Positions 1 to 6,306 of a DNA stretch of 9,498 bases are shown one piece after another. This DNA comes from Nostocaceae cyanobacterium CSSed10_463m. GTDB lineage: Bacteria > Cyanobacteriota > Cyanobacteriia > Cyanobacteriales > Nostocaceae. The position numbers and the translations under genes were made by a program. Positions within the stretch are counted from its first letter, which is position 1. Every line of letters begins with the position of its first letter. Below the pieces are notes generated by a model, which was given only the letters and a program-made list of their open reading frames with translations, did no database searches and was not told the DNA's origin. The stretch is from assembly GCA_003556955.1 (NCBI GenBank), contig PWQB01000063.1, positions 1-9,498 on the forward strand, given 5' to 3'.

Positions 1-957
1 GGTAATATGGTCATAACCAGGAGCAATATCTGTCACCAAAGGCCCCAATACATAGAAAGGTGCTTCAGAACACTCTTCCATTTGCTTGCGGACATTGAAC
101 TCAATTTGATCCATTGGGACGTGTCCAGGCCCTTCTACCATCACCTGTACATCATCTTCCCAAGCTCTGCGGGTTAGCTGTCCGAGGGTTTTCAGTTCTG
201 CTAATTGGGCAGCGTCTGAGGCATCATGAGTACAGCCAGGACGCAGGGAATCACCCAAACTAAAAGAAACATCATATCTTTTGAAAATTTCAATGATGTC
301 TTTGAAGTGGGTATATAGGGGGTTTTGTTTGTGGTGATGCAACATCCACCGAGCCAAAATACCACCACCACGGGAGACAATACCTGTGATGCGATCTCTG
401 ACTAAAGGTAAATGTTCAATTAAAATCCCGGCGTGGATGGTTTGATAATCTACACCTTGTTGGGCGTGTTTTTCGATGATGTGCAGAAAGTCGTCGGCGG
501 TGAGATTTTCAATTGTGCCGTGGACACTTTCTAAGGCTTGATAAACTGGTACTGTCCCAATGGGAACAGGTGAAGCGTTAATAATAGCGGTGCGAATTTC
601 ATCTAAGTTACCGCCACCTGTGGACAAGTCCATAACGGTATCAGCACCGTATTTGACTGCTAGATTCAACTTATCCACTTCTTCTTGGAGGTTGGAAGAG
701 TTGGGAGAAGCGCCAATATTAGCATTAACTTTACATTTGGAAGCGATGCCGATCGCCATCGGTTCTAGGTTGATGTGATTGATGTTAGCTGGGATAATCA
801 TCCGTCCCCGTGCTACTTCATCACGAATGAGATCAGCCGGGAGATTTTCCCGCTTGGCCACGTAGTGCATTTCTTCAGTAATAACACCCTGGCGTGCGTA
901 GTGCATTTGAGTAACATTACTCTGTCCACTACGCTTCGCAACCCATTCTTTCCGCAT
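1..957 (-). CDS. thiC: Phosphomethylpyrimidine synthase ThiC, 3' end cut by window edge
   Basis: ThiC is the radical-SAM enzyme that rearranges aminoimidazole ribotide to HMP phosphate, the pyrimidine half of thiamine. The reading frame is open for 319 codons from the ATG at 957 to the left edge. The family is roughly 450-460 residues long in cyanobacteria, so about 140 C-terminal residues are missing, including the Cys-rich [4Fe-4S] motif. Recognisable family blocks are MRKEWVAKR (1-9), [13 protein letters not shown] (around 110-122), the conserved GDSLRPGC (235-242) and [12 protein letters not shown] (274-285). The start is supported by a Shine-Dalgarno GAGGAA at 969-964, six bases from the ATG, and by the TPP riboswitch just upstream. 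No frameshift or in-frame stop is seen. Expression is expected to fall when thiamine pyrophosphate is plentiful. Identity is very secure. Confidence 0.97.
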   Translation of the reverse strand, partial: MRKEWVAKRSGQSNVTQMHYARQGVITEEMHYVAKRENLPADLIRDEVARGRMIIPANINHINLEPMAIGIASKCKVNANIGASPNSSNLQEEVDKLNLAVKYGADTVMDLSTGGGNLDEIRTAIINASPVPIGTVPVYQALESVHGTIENLTADDFLHIIEKHAQQGVDYQTIHAGILIEHLPLVRDRITGIVSRGGGILARWMLHHHKQNPLYTHFKDIIEIFKRYDVSFSLGDSLRPGCTHDASDAAQLAELKTLGQLTRRAWEDDVQVMVEGPGHVPMDQIEFNVRKQMEECSEAPFYVLGPLVTDIAPGYDHIT

Positions 958-977
958 ATTGAATTCCTCGATAAACA

Positions 978-1052
978 GCTTCCCTCCGCTGGTATTAGCC
1001 AGACTCAGGTGTTAAGGGTGTGATCTCAGCCTGAAAGTTCAGGCACCCCTAG
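978..1052 (-). ncRNA. TPP riboswitch (THI-box) in the thiC leader
   Basis: Read on the minus strand, the leader carries the conserved THI-box blocks in the right order: GGGGTGCC (1049-1042), GGCTGAGA (to 1024), ACCCTT (1019-1014), ACCTGAGTCTGG, then TAATACCAGCG and AGGGAAGC ending near 978. The CTGG/CCAG arms close a small hairpin around CTAATA, as in the pyrophosphate-sensing arm. The element ends about nine bases before the thiC Shine-Dalgarno (969-964). No GC hairpin plus T-run lies between aptamer and start codon, so control of ribosome access seems more likely than transcription termination (inference). One base, a G in CTGAGTCTGG, appears inserted relative to the usual CTGATCTGG. Outer P1 pairing is short here and the exact 5' boundary is approximate. 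Confidence 0.95.
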
Positions 1053-1057
1053 CATGA

Positions 1058-1110
1058 ATGAAATTGTAACATCTTGCTTAGAAATGCGAATCGGGCTGTT
1101 TACAATTCAT
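1058..1110. repeat. Imperfect inverted repeat spanning the thiC promoter
   Basis: ATGAAATTGTAA (1058-1069) and TTACAATTCAT (1100-1110) are inverted copies, 11 pairs with one unpaired A, separated by 30 bases. Each arm contains TACAAT on opposite strands, so the element could hold back-to-back -10 boxes, one toward thiC and one toward rluE, or a regulator half-site pair. The symmetry is visible; any function is a guess. Confidence 0.4.
1063..1090 (-). promoter_or_regulatory. Putative thiC promoter
   Basis: Reading the minus strand, TACAAT (1068-1063) resembles a sigma-70 -10 element. TTCGCA (1090-1085) is a 4/6 match to a -35, with a 16-base spacer. Transcription would begin near 1056, a few bases before the TPP aptamer, which is the right distance for a riboswitch leader. 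The evidence is motif matching only. Confidence 0.4.
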
Positions 1111-1140
1111 GAGGTGATGGGGTTTTTATTGCGTGCATTG

Positions 1141-1200
1141 TAGGGGTGGGTTTACCAATCTGTCGGTTAATCATGAATCATATCTCTAAACCCACCCCTA
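1141..1200. mobile_element. MITE-like element with perfect 14-bp terminal inverted repeats
   Basis: TAGGGGTGGGTTTA (1141-1154) is exactly inverted as TAAACCCACCCCTA (1187-1200), leaving a 32-base AT-rich centre. The whole 60 bp has no coding capacity and sits between two divergent genes, so it cannot be a terminator for either of them. Both ends begin and finish with TA, which would fit a TA target duplication of the IS630/Tc1-mariner kind. Filamentous cyanobacterial genomes carry many short palindromic elements with GGGGTGGGTTTA-like ends, so a non-autonomous transposon relic is the best explanation. A large RNA hairpin in a leader of rluE is the alternative. Confidence 0.6.
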
Positions 1201-1239
1201 TTCGTTGAACCTTTAGACCGGAGAGAGTCAATCATTGGC

Positions 1240-1245
1240 TATACT
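1240..1245 (+). promoter_or_regulatory. Possible -10 box for rluE
   Basis: TATACT lies about 60 bases before the rluE start and is a 5/6 match to the sigma-70 -10 consensus. No convincing -35 stands at 16-18 bases upstream, so this is weak. A HIP1 octamer follows at once at 1250-1257. Confidence 0.3.
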
Positions 1246-1249
1246 GTAG

Positions 1250-1257
1250 GCGATCGC
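1250..1257. repeat. HIP1 octamer (GCGATCGC), one of eight in the window
   Basis: The palindrome GCGATCGC occurs here and at 3139, 5030, 5433, 7183, 7460, 8467 and 8533. A random octamer is expected well under once in 9.5 kb, so it is strongly over-represented. This is the highly iterated palindrome typical of many cyanobacteria. Seven of the eight copies lie inside coding sequence; this one is intergenic. Confidence 0.9.
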
Positions 1258-1304
1258 ATTCTTTAAACATCATCAGGTTTCATTCCCAGATGACGTAAGT
1301 ATTT

Positions 1305-1934
1305 ATGGCTAACCATTACCGATATATTATTTTTTATAAGCCCTATGGAGTTCTTAGCCAGTTTACGCAGGAAACACCGAAACATCGCACGTTGAAGGAC
1401 TATATCCAGGTTCGGGATGTTTATCCTGTGGGGCGTTTAGACTGGGATAGCGAAGGTTTATTACTATTAACGAATGATGGCCAATTACAACATCGTCTGG
1501 CTCATCCTCGCTTTGGACATGAACGCACTTACTGGGTGCAGGTAGAACGCATTCCTGATGTGGATGCTATTAACAAGTTACAAACAGGTGTGGAAATTCA
1601 AAACTACCGCACTCAACCAGCTAAAGTCCGCCTATTATTAGAGGAACCGCAACTACCGGAACGCAACCCGCCAATTAGATTTCGCAAAAATATTCCTACA
1701 GCTTGGTTAGAAATGACTTTGACTGAAGGCAAAAATCGTCAAGTGCGGCGGATGACTGCGGCTGTCGGCTTTCCGACTTTGCGACTGGTGAGGGTGAGTA
1801 TAGCTCATCTTCATCTGGATGGTTTACAGTTAGGTGAGTGGCGGGATCTCGCGCCATCAGAACTGGAATTTTTGCATAACGTGCCGAAAAACCAGCAAAA
1901 ATTTTCTCAGGCTACGATTGCCAGACGAAAGTGA
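1305..1934 (+). CDS. rluE: 23S rRNA pseudouridine synthase, RluE type
   Basis: This 209-residue protein belongs to the RsuA/RluB/RluE/RluF pseudouridine synthases; the E. coli RluE counterpart modifies U2457 in the peptidyl-transferase region of 23S rRNA. It opens directly with the catalytic domain ([16 protein letters not shown], 6-21) and has no N-terminal S4 domain, which favours RluE over RsuA or RluB. The catalytic motif GRLDWDSEG (43-51) supplies the nucleophilic Asp46, and LLLLTNDG follows. [22 protein letters not shown] and [22 protein letters not shown] (about 121-163) match the RluE signature. The tail after about residue 192 ([16 protein letters not shown]) is basic and probably a flexible, RNA-contacting extension. 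The ATG at 1305 is the natural domain start, but only a weak TAAG precedes it. It is transcribed away from thiC. Confidence 0.93.
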   Translation: MANHYRYIIFYKPYGVLSQFTQETPKHRTLKDYIQVRDVYPVGRLDWDSEGLLLLTNDGQLQHRLAHPRFGHERTYWVQVERIPDVDAINKLQTGVEIQNYRTQPAKVRLLLEEPQLPERNPPIRFRKNIPTAWLEMTLTEGKNRQVRRMTAAVGFPTLRLVRVSIAHLHLDGLQLGEWRDLAPSELEFLHNVPKNQQKFSQATIARRK

Positions 1935-1956
1935 AGGTAGAGGAATGTCTAGAAAA

Positions 1957-1989
1957 ATTAGCTACCAATATCTGAAATATTGGGCTAAT
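1957..1989 (+). terminator. Stable bulged hairpin after rluE, possible terminator
   Basis: ATTAGC (1957-1962) pairs with GCTAAT (1984-1989) and CCAATAT (1965-1971) with ATATTGG (1977-1983). This makes a 13-bp stem with a two-base bulge (TA) and a five-base loop, starting 22 bases after the rluE stop. There is no T-run after it, so a classical intrinsic terminator is not shown; it may cap or protect the 3' end of the rluE mRNA. Confidence 0.45.
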
Positions 1990-2120
1990 ATGAGTCACAA
2001 TTAATACAGACACCAAAATTCAATGGTAAAACCACAATTATTGTACTTCTACTCTAGGCAGGGTTCGCCAATTGTGGGAATTTGGATATTAGTGACTACA
2101 AGCAGCTTGGAACGGGAATG

Positions 2121-2125
2121 AAGGA
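2121..2125 (+). promoter_or_regulatory. Ribosome binding site of the PP2C gene
   Basis: AAGGA lies nine bases before the ATG at 2135. It is the clearest Shine-Dalgarno on the plus strand of this window and supports that start, which places the first zinc-ribbon cysteine at residue 4. Confidence 0.65.
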
Positions 2126-2134
2126 ACTTCCATT

Positions 2135-4126
2135 ATGCTGATTTGCCCTCAGTGTACATTTGAAAACCCCAATACTAATAAATATTGTCAAAGCTGTGGT
2201 GCGTCGCTGACTCACAAGGTTTGTCCTGAGTGCAGCACTGAAGTACCGTTGAACGAGCAACTGTGTCATAACTGTGGTGCGGAATGCGGCACAGTTTGGC
2301 AAGCAATTATTGCTCCCGAAGGAAATGATGTCTGGGAATTAGAAACTGAGGAGGAAACTGAACAGATAACTGTAGGACAAGATAATCAAGGAATTGCGGC
2401 TACTTCGGCCATTTCTTTATTAAAACTCACCGTCGGTTCTTATTTAGACAAAGAACAGCGTTATCAATTGTTAGAACCGCTATCAGCCAGAGATAAAAAT
2501 ACGTCTCAGGTTGAAATGTGCGTGAAAGTGTTGGACTGTCAGCCATATCAAATATCGCCGATTGAGGCCATACTAGCTAATCAGCAACAGGGACTGGTGA
2601 TGCCATCAGTGGAAATGAGTGAAATTTCCCACCTGGCTAAGGCTTATATTGTCTTACAATCCCAAGGTCACTCAGCTATACCAGCAATTCATGATGCCTG
2701 GCAACAAGCTAATATGCAGGTGTTACTGATTGAAGACCGTTCTAATTGGCAGTCTGTACTGAATTTATGGCAATCTGAAGAAAGTTCAGGGTTACAGATT
2801 TTACATTGCCTCTATGAGATGACCCAACTCTGGGATGTCTTGGGAAAAGTAGGTTGCCGTCAAAGTTTGCTGGATTTATCGAATCTACTTCTAGATGAAG
2901 ATCAAACATTGGCTCTCCAAAAATTGTACGTAGAAACACTGGATGAGTCGAGCCAAAATGTATCTTCTGAAGAGGGCGAAGTTGAATCATTAACAACTCC
3001 AAAGCAGCCTTTAACTATCCAAGCTTTAGGGAAAGTTTGGCAAGCACTATTTAGAGCCTCCCAACGGACTCAATTTGGTTCTGTAATCCAAATTTTAGAA
3101 GATTTGGAATTATGTAAAATTCAGACAGTTGAGCAGTTGCGATCGCGTTTAGAAGAATTTGCCTCTGAATTAGAAACACCGATAACCACAACTGCTGAGT
3201 CAATGGAAGAACAAGATACTGCTGCACTCACGATTTTGCAATCAGATGATTTAGATGATTTTTCTACTAAAGCTGATGATTTGCCTACTATTGTGCTGTC
3301 AATGCAATTACATAGTTTGGAAGATGCAGGACGCACTGATGTTGGTCGTCAACGTCATCATAATGAGGACTACTTTGGCATTGATACCAGAATTAGCAAA
3401 GTAGAAATTCCCAAAAACCGAAGTTTACAAGGCCGTGGTTTGTATATCCTCTGCGATGGTATGGGTGGACACGCTGGGGGTGAGGTAGCTAGTGAGTTGG
3501 CGGTGAAAACTCTCAGAGAATACTTTGATGAACATTGGGATGAGAAGCAAATACCCGTGGAAAGTATGCTCATAGAGGCGGTAAACTTAGCTAATCAAGC
3601 CATTTATGAGGTAAATCAAGAAGAAGTACGTTCTGGCATCAAGCGCATGGGTACTACTTTGGTGATGCTCTTAATTCAAGGTACTCAAGCCGCAGTTGCC
3701 CACGTAGGAGATAGTCGCCTTTACCGCCTGACACGCAAGCGGGGATTGGAACAAATGACAGTAGATCACGAAGTCGGTCAACGAGAAATTGCTCGCGGAG
3801 TGGAAGCTACCCTAGCTTATGCTCGTCCTGATGCGTACCAGCTGACTCAAGCTTTGGGGCCTCGTGATCACCATTCGATTAATCCTGATGTCGAATTTTT
3901 CGAGATTACTGAAGATAGCCTGTTTATCCTGGCATCGGATGGTTTAACAGATAATGATGTCCTAGAAATTCAGGGACATGATCAACTTCTTCCTCTACTC
4001 AGTTCCGGCGCTAACTTGGAAAAGGGGGTTACGGAATTAATTGATTTAGCAAATCAACACAATGGCCATGACAATATTACTGCTATACTTATCCGGGCTA
4101 AAGTGCGCCCAAATATGGATAGTTAA
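2135..4126 (+). CDS. Zinc-ribbon PP2C-type Ser/Thr phosphatase with a pseudokinase-like middle region
   Basis: This 663-residue cytoplasmic protein has three parts. Residues 4-47 form two zinc ribbons with ligand pairs C4/C7, C18/C21, C30/C33 and C44/C47. Residues about 100-345 resemble a protein kinase that has lost catalysis (see findings). Residues about 396-657 are a complete PPM/PP2C phosphatase: RQRHHNED (405-412), DGMGGHAGGE (441-450), MGTTLV (505-510), GDSRLYR (525-531), ASDGLTDND (600-608) and GHDNIT (644-649). The metal-binding acids E411/D412, D441, D602 and D646 are all present, so it should be an active Mn/Mg-dependent phosphatase. An acidic linker (about 355-385) joins the middle to the PP2C domain. 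No signal peptide or membrane segment is seen. It lies 87 bp before an FHA-kinase gene on the same strand, suggesting shared targets. The phosphatase call is very secure; the physiological substrate is unknown. Confidence 0.95.
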   Translation: MLICPQCTFENPNTNKYCQSCGASLTHKVCPECSTEVPLNEQLCHNCGAECGTVWQAIIAPEGNDVWELETEEETEQITVGQDNQGIAATSAISLLKLTVGSYLDKEQRYQLLEPLSARDKNTSQVEMCVKVLDCQPYQISPIEAILANQQQGLVMPSVEMSEISHLAKAYIVLQSQGHSAIPAIHDAWQQANMQVLLIEDRSNWQSVLNLWQSEESSGLQILHCLYEMTQLWDVLGKVGCRQSLLDLSNLLLDEDQTLALQKLYVETLDESSQNVSSEEGEVESLTTPKQPLTIQALGKVWQALFRASQRTQFGSVIQILEDLELCKIQTVEQLRSRLEEFASELETPITTTAESMEEQDTAALTILQSDDLDDFSTKADDLPTIVLSMQLHSLEDAGRTDVGRQRHHNEDYFGIDTRISKVEIPKNRSLQGRGLYILCDGMGGHAGGEVASELAVKTLREYFDEHWDEKQIPVESMLIEAVNLANQAIYEVNQEEVRSGIKRMGTTLVMLLIQGTQAAVAHVGDSRLYRLTRKRGLEQMTVDHEVGQREIARGVEATLAYARPDAYQLTQALGPRDHHSINPDVEFFEITEDSLFILASDGLTDNDVLEIQGHDQLLPLLSSGANLEKGVTELIDLANQHNGHDNITAILIRAKVRPNMDS

Positions 4127-4140
4127 AAATACATGGTAAT

Positions 4141-4189
4141 GGGGAATTAGCTCAATTATTTCCCTATCCCTAATTTTCCATCCCTAATT
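4141..4189 (+). repeat. Hairpin and heptamer repeats between phosphatase and kinase genes
   Basis: In RNA, GGGGAATTAG (4141-4150) can pair with CTAATTTTCC (4170-4179) over ten pairs, two of them G-U, with a 19-base loop. The downstream arm lies in a short repetitive stretch in which TCCCTAATT appears twice, 14 bases apart (4167-4175 and 4181-4189), i.e. two heptamer steps. No T-run follows, so strong termination is unlikely; modest attenuation between the two genes is possible. Confidence 0.4.
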
Positions 4190-4213
4190 GTTTACGCTTA
4201 TGCAGGTTGTATT

Positions 4214-5488
4214 GTGGTTATTCTGACCCTGTTAGAACCGCAAAGAAAAACGTCACTCCAACAGTGGTGCTTTGAAAATTCCTCCGTGATTCGCATTGGT
4301 CGAGCGGGGGATAATGATGTGGTTTTATCTGATAGTTTGGTTTCACGACACCATTTAGAATTGAGGCAAGTTAATTCGCCCCACAATAAAAATGTTGCTT
4401 CTTGGCAGGTGTTTAGTAAAGGTACTAATGGCACTTTTTTGGATGGTACCCTGGTGATTCAATGCCCTTTGCCGGATAATTCTCTGCTACAACTGGCACA
4501 GGGAGGGCCAATATTAAAATTTCAATTGCAGGAAATGCCGGATACTTTGCTGGGATACCCAGGAAGCGCTTCTCTATCACCTGAAGGTGGCGAGTCTCAA
4601 GCAAATATTGCGGGTAATTCCGGCTACACTTGCAACCACGAAGGTAATTCGCCCAATAATCTCTTTTGTATTCATTGCGGTCAACCTTTGACTGTTCAGC
4701 AGAAAATTCGTCAATATCAGGTTTTGCGAACTCTCGGACAAGGAGGTATGGGTACTACTTACCTGGCTTGGGATGGCACAGGTTTGGTGGAAAAAAAGCC
4801 AAAGTTATTGGTTTTAAAGCAAATGAATGCTGACATGGCTAAAATAGCCAAAGCCCAAGAGTTATTTGAACGAGAGGCGCATACTCTTAAATCCCTTGAG
4901 CATTCGGGGATTCCTAAGTATTACGACTTTTTTGTAGTGGGTGGCAAAAAATACTTGGCTATGGAATTAGTTCATGGACAGGATTTAGAAAAAAGAGTTT
5001 ACGCCACCGGGCCAGTAGCACCCAGTCAGGCGATCGCTTGGATGATTCAAACTTGCGACATCCTCGACTATATCCATAGCCAAAAGCCACCACTCATACA
5101 TCGTGATATCAAACCCGCTAACCTGATGGTGCGAAATTCCAATAATCAAGTTGTAGTGTTGGATTTTGGGGCTGTGAAGGAGATTGGTACTACCCCTGGC
5201 ACTCGGATTGGTGCGGAGGGTTATTGCGCTCCTGAACAAGAACGAGGGCAACCCTTAACTCAATCCGATTTGTATGCCATTGGTCCGACGCTAATTTTTC
5301 TACTCACTGGCGAAAATCCTTTCAAGTTTTATCGCCATAGAGGTCAAAATTCGCGGTTTGATGTGGTCAATATTCCCACTATTAGCCCTCAACTGAGAGC
5401 CGTTATTGAATGCGTTACGCAGCAGTTACCACGCGATCGCTACCAAAGTGCTAAAGAATTGGCTGTGGCATTAGCTGCTTGCCAATAA
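4214..5488 (+). CDS. FHA / zinc-ribbon / Hanks-type Ser-Thr protein kinase
   Basis: This 424-residue soluble kinase has an unusual order of domains. An N-terminal FHA domain (about 1-105) shows IRIGRAGDND (26-35), SRHHLEL (44-50) and TNGTFLDG (71-78), the phosphothreonine-binding signature. A short Cys motif follows (C140, H142, C152, C155). The kinase domain (about 168-424) has a glycine loop LGQGGMGTTYL (174-184), ATP-anchoring K202, αC E221, HRDIKPANLM (296-305) with catalytic D298, DFG (317-319) and CAPE (338-341). All key residues are present, so it should be active. There is no membrane segment, unlike many bacterial PknB kinases. The start is GTG at 4214 with AGG seven bases upstream; no in-frame ATG exists before the upstream stop at 4148, and the FHA domain begins at once. 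It probably shares a transcript with the phosphatase. Linked phosphatase-kinase pairs are known in Anabaena, but I do not assign a symbol. Confidence 0.95.
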   Translation: MVILTLLEPQRKTSLQQWCFENSSVIRIGRAGDNDVVLSDSLVSRHHLELRQVNSPHNKNVASWQVFSKGTNGTFLDGTLVIQCPLPDNSLLQLAQGGPILKFQLQEMPDTLLGYPGSASLSPEGGESQANIAGNSGYTCNHEGNSPNNLFCIHCGQPLTVQQKIRQYQVLRTLGQGGMGTTYLAWDGTGLVEKKPKLLVLKQMNADMAKIAKAQELFEREAHTLKSLEHSGIPKYYDFFVVGGKKYLAMELVHGQDLEKRVYATGPVAPSQAIAWMIQTCDILDYIHSQKPPLIHRDIKPANLMVRNSNNQVVVLDFGAVKEIGTTPGTRIGAEGYCAPEQERGQPLTQSDLYAIGPTLIFLLTGENPFKFYRHRGQNSRFDVVNIPTISPQLRAVIECVTQQLPRDRYQSAKELAVALAACQ

Positions 5489-5507
5489 TCGCCAGTGGGG
5501 AACCATG

Positions 5508-5528
5508 AGTTGGGATTTGGGAGTTGGG
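5508..5528 (+). repeat. Short tandem heptamer repeats (STRR-like)
   Basis: Three consecutive heptamers, AGTTGGG, ATTTGGG and AGTTGGG, lie just after the kinase stop codon. Short tandem heptamers of this TGGG-rich kind are characteristic of heterocystous cyanobacterial intergenic DNA. They overlap the left arm of the following hairpin. Confidence 0.6.
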
Positions 5529-5552
5529 AGTGTGAAAAATACCTACTCCCAA
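5524..5552. terminator. Possible bidirectional terminator hairpin between convergent genes
   Basis: TTGGGAGT (5524-5531) is exactly inverted as ACTCCCAA (5545-5552), giving an 8-bp stem and 13-base loop. It sits between the kinase stop (5488) and the DUF4327 stop (5564), where a shared terminator would be expected. No clear T-run follows on either strand, and one arm is made of the heptamer repeat, so it may only be repeat structure. Confidence 0.4.
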
Positions 5553-5563
5553 TGCTTCATTCC

Positions 5564-5782
5564 CTACTCTTCATCCCAAGCTTCTACTGCTAGCAATTCG
5601 CCAATTGGATCTTGCATACTAAAGCCAAAGTCTTGCAGTTCCTGTTTCCAGTGCTGCCAGTCGTTGCCATAGAGTAATGCAATTTTCCAAATGCTGTCAG
5701 TGGGTTTGATAATATTAGATTCGATGAGTGATTGCACGTTACGCTGCAATTTCACCATTGGGTGAATCACTTGCTGAGTCAT
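5564..5782 (-). CDS. DUF4327 family protein
   Basis: This 72-residue protein matches a small family found in cyanobacteria and known only as DUF4327; no function is established. It is soluble, with no signal peptide or membrane segment. The sequence has a basic-to-mixed N-terminal half (VIHPMVKLQRNVQSLIESNII, about 5-25, split here as a predicted helix), a central KPTDSIWKIALLYG block, the WQHWKQELQDFGF stretch (42-54) rich in aromatics, and an acidic tail ending DEE. The ATG at 5782 is chosen because the conserved sequence starts there; a GAGG sits only two bases upstream, closer than ideal. It converges on the kinase gene with 75 bp between stops. It stands alone, with about 590 bp of non-coding DNA before it. 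Confidence 0.85.
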   Translation of the reverse strand: MTQQVIHPMVKLQRNVQSLIESNIIKPTDSIWKIALLYGNDWQHWKQELQDFGFSMQDPIGELLAVEAWDEE

Positions 5783-5899
5783 AGCCTCGATTCAATTCAG
5801 ATTATGTTTGGTAAATGCTTAATCAAAACTGCTTTCCGTTTTGCAATTGCTATCGATGCGTGGAGTATTGTAATTGGCAAAGCAAGTCTTAACCTCTTA

Positions 5900-5908
5900 A
5901 CTATACCA
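5900..5908 (-). promoter_or_regulatory. Possible extended -10 promoter for the DUF4327 gene
   Basis: Read on the minus strand, TGGTATAGT (5908-5900) is a TGn-extended -10 box about 120 bases before the DUF4327 start. No good -35 is seen, which is usual for extended -10 promoters. Motif evidence only. Confidence 0.35.
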
Positions 5909-6135
5909 TAACAAACTCTACTAGTTGGCTGGAAAATTCGGTTTTGTACGGTAATCACCACTACATCACAGAAATAAACCCAAGCCGTCATCGGCAATGT
6001 TATAACAGAATGCTAGCCGTCCCATAAATTACATGGAAAGATGACTGGGGACGACTTAAATTTTTTTGTTTTATAGTCAGCAGAATCTGTGTGATTGTTA
6101 AAAGACCATAGAACCTAGGGGTGTTTGATGGTTTT

Positions 6136-6166
6136 TGCGTAATGGTCTGAGAAACTTGATTACGCA
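6136..6166. repeat. Perfect 8-bp inverted repeat
   Basis: TGCGTAAT (6136-6143) is exactly inverted as ATTACGCA (6159-6166) with a 15-base centre. It has no T-run on the minus strand, so it does not look like the sppA terminator. It could be a regulator site or a processed hairpin in the sppA 3' region; nothing decides between these. Confidence 0.35.
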
Positions 6167-6306
6167 TATTTAACCCTTATATAGACTATCGCAAACATCG
6201 ATAATTAAACCAACTTCTGCAAAATCTTTATATAAATTTAATATTTCCGCCTCAAGGATTGATTTTTTTGTTGTGTGTAAGTAGGACTACTCACCAAAAG
6301 AGGCAG

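Noticed and set aside
560..1023. Plus-strand open frames of 72 and 82 codons opposite thiC
   Set aside because: They are antisense to the clearly coding thiC 5' region and riboswitch and show no protein family character.
2135..4126. Naming the phosphatase and kinase prpA/pknE
   Set aside because: A linked pair of that name is known in Anabaena, but that phosphatase was described as PPP family, whereas this one is PP2C; orthology cannot be shown here.
5797..5997. Minus-strand 66-codon open frame
   Set aside because: Composition looks like translated intergenic DNA, no family recognised, and it covers the likely promoter of the DUF4327 gene.
6018..6067. Terminator for sppA
   Set aside because: The T-run follows the hairpin on the plus strand, whereas sppA is transcribed on the minus strand.
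6277..6290. GTA-N8-TAC match to the NtcA consensus
   Set aside because: Only six fixed bases, so about two are expected by chance in this length, and it sits downstream of sppA and nearly 500 bp from any start codon.
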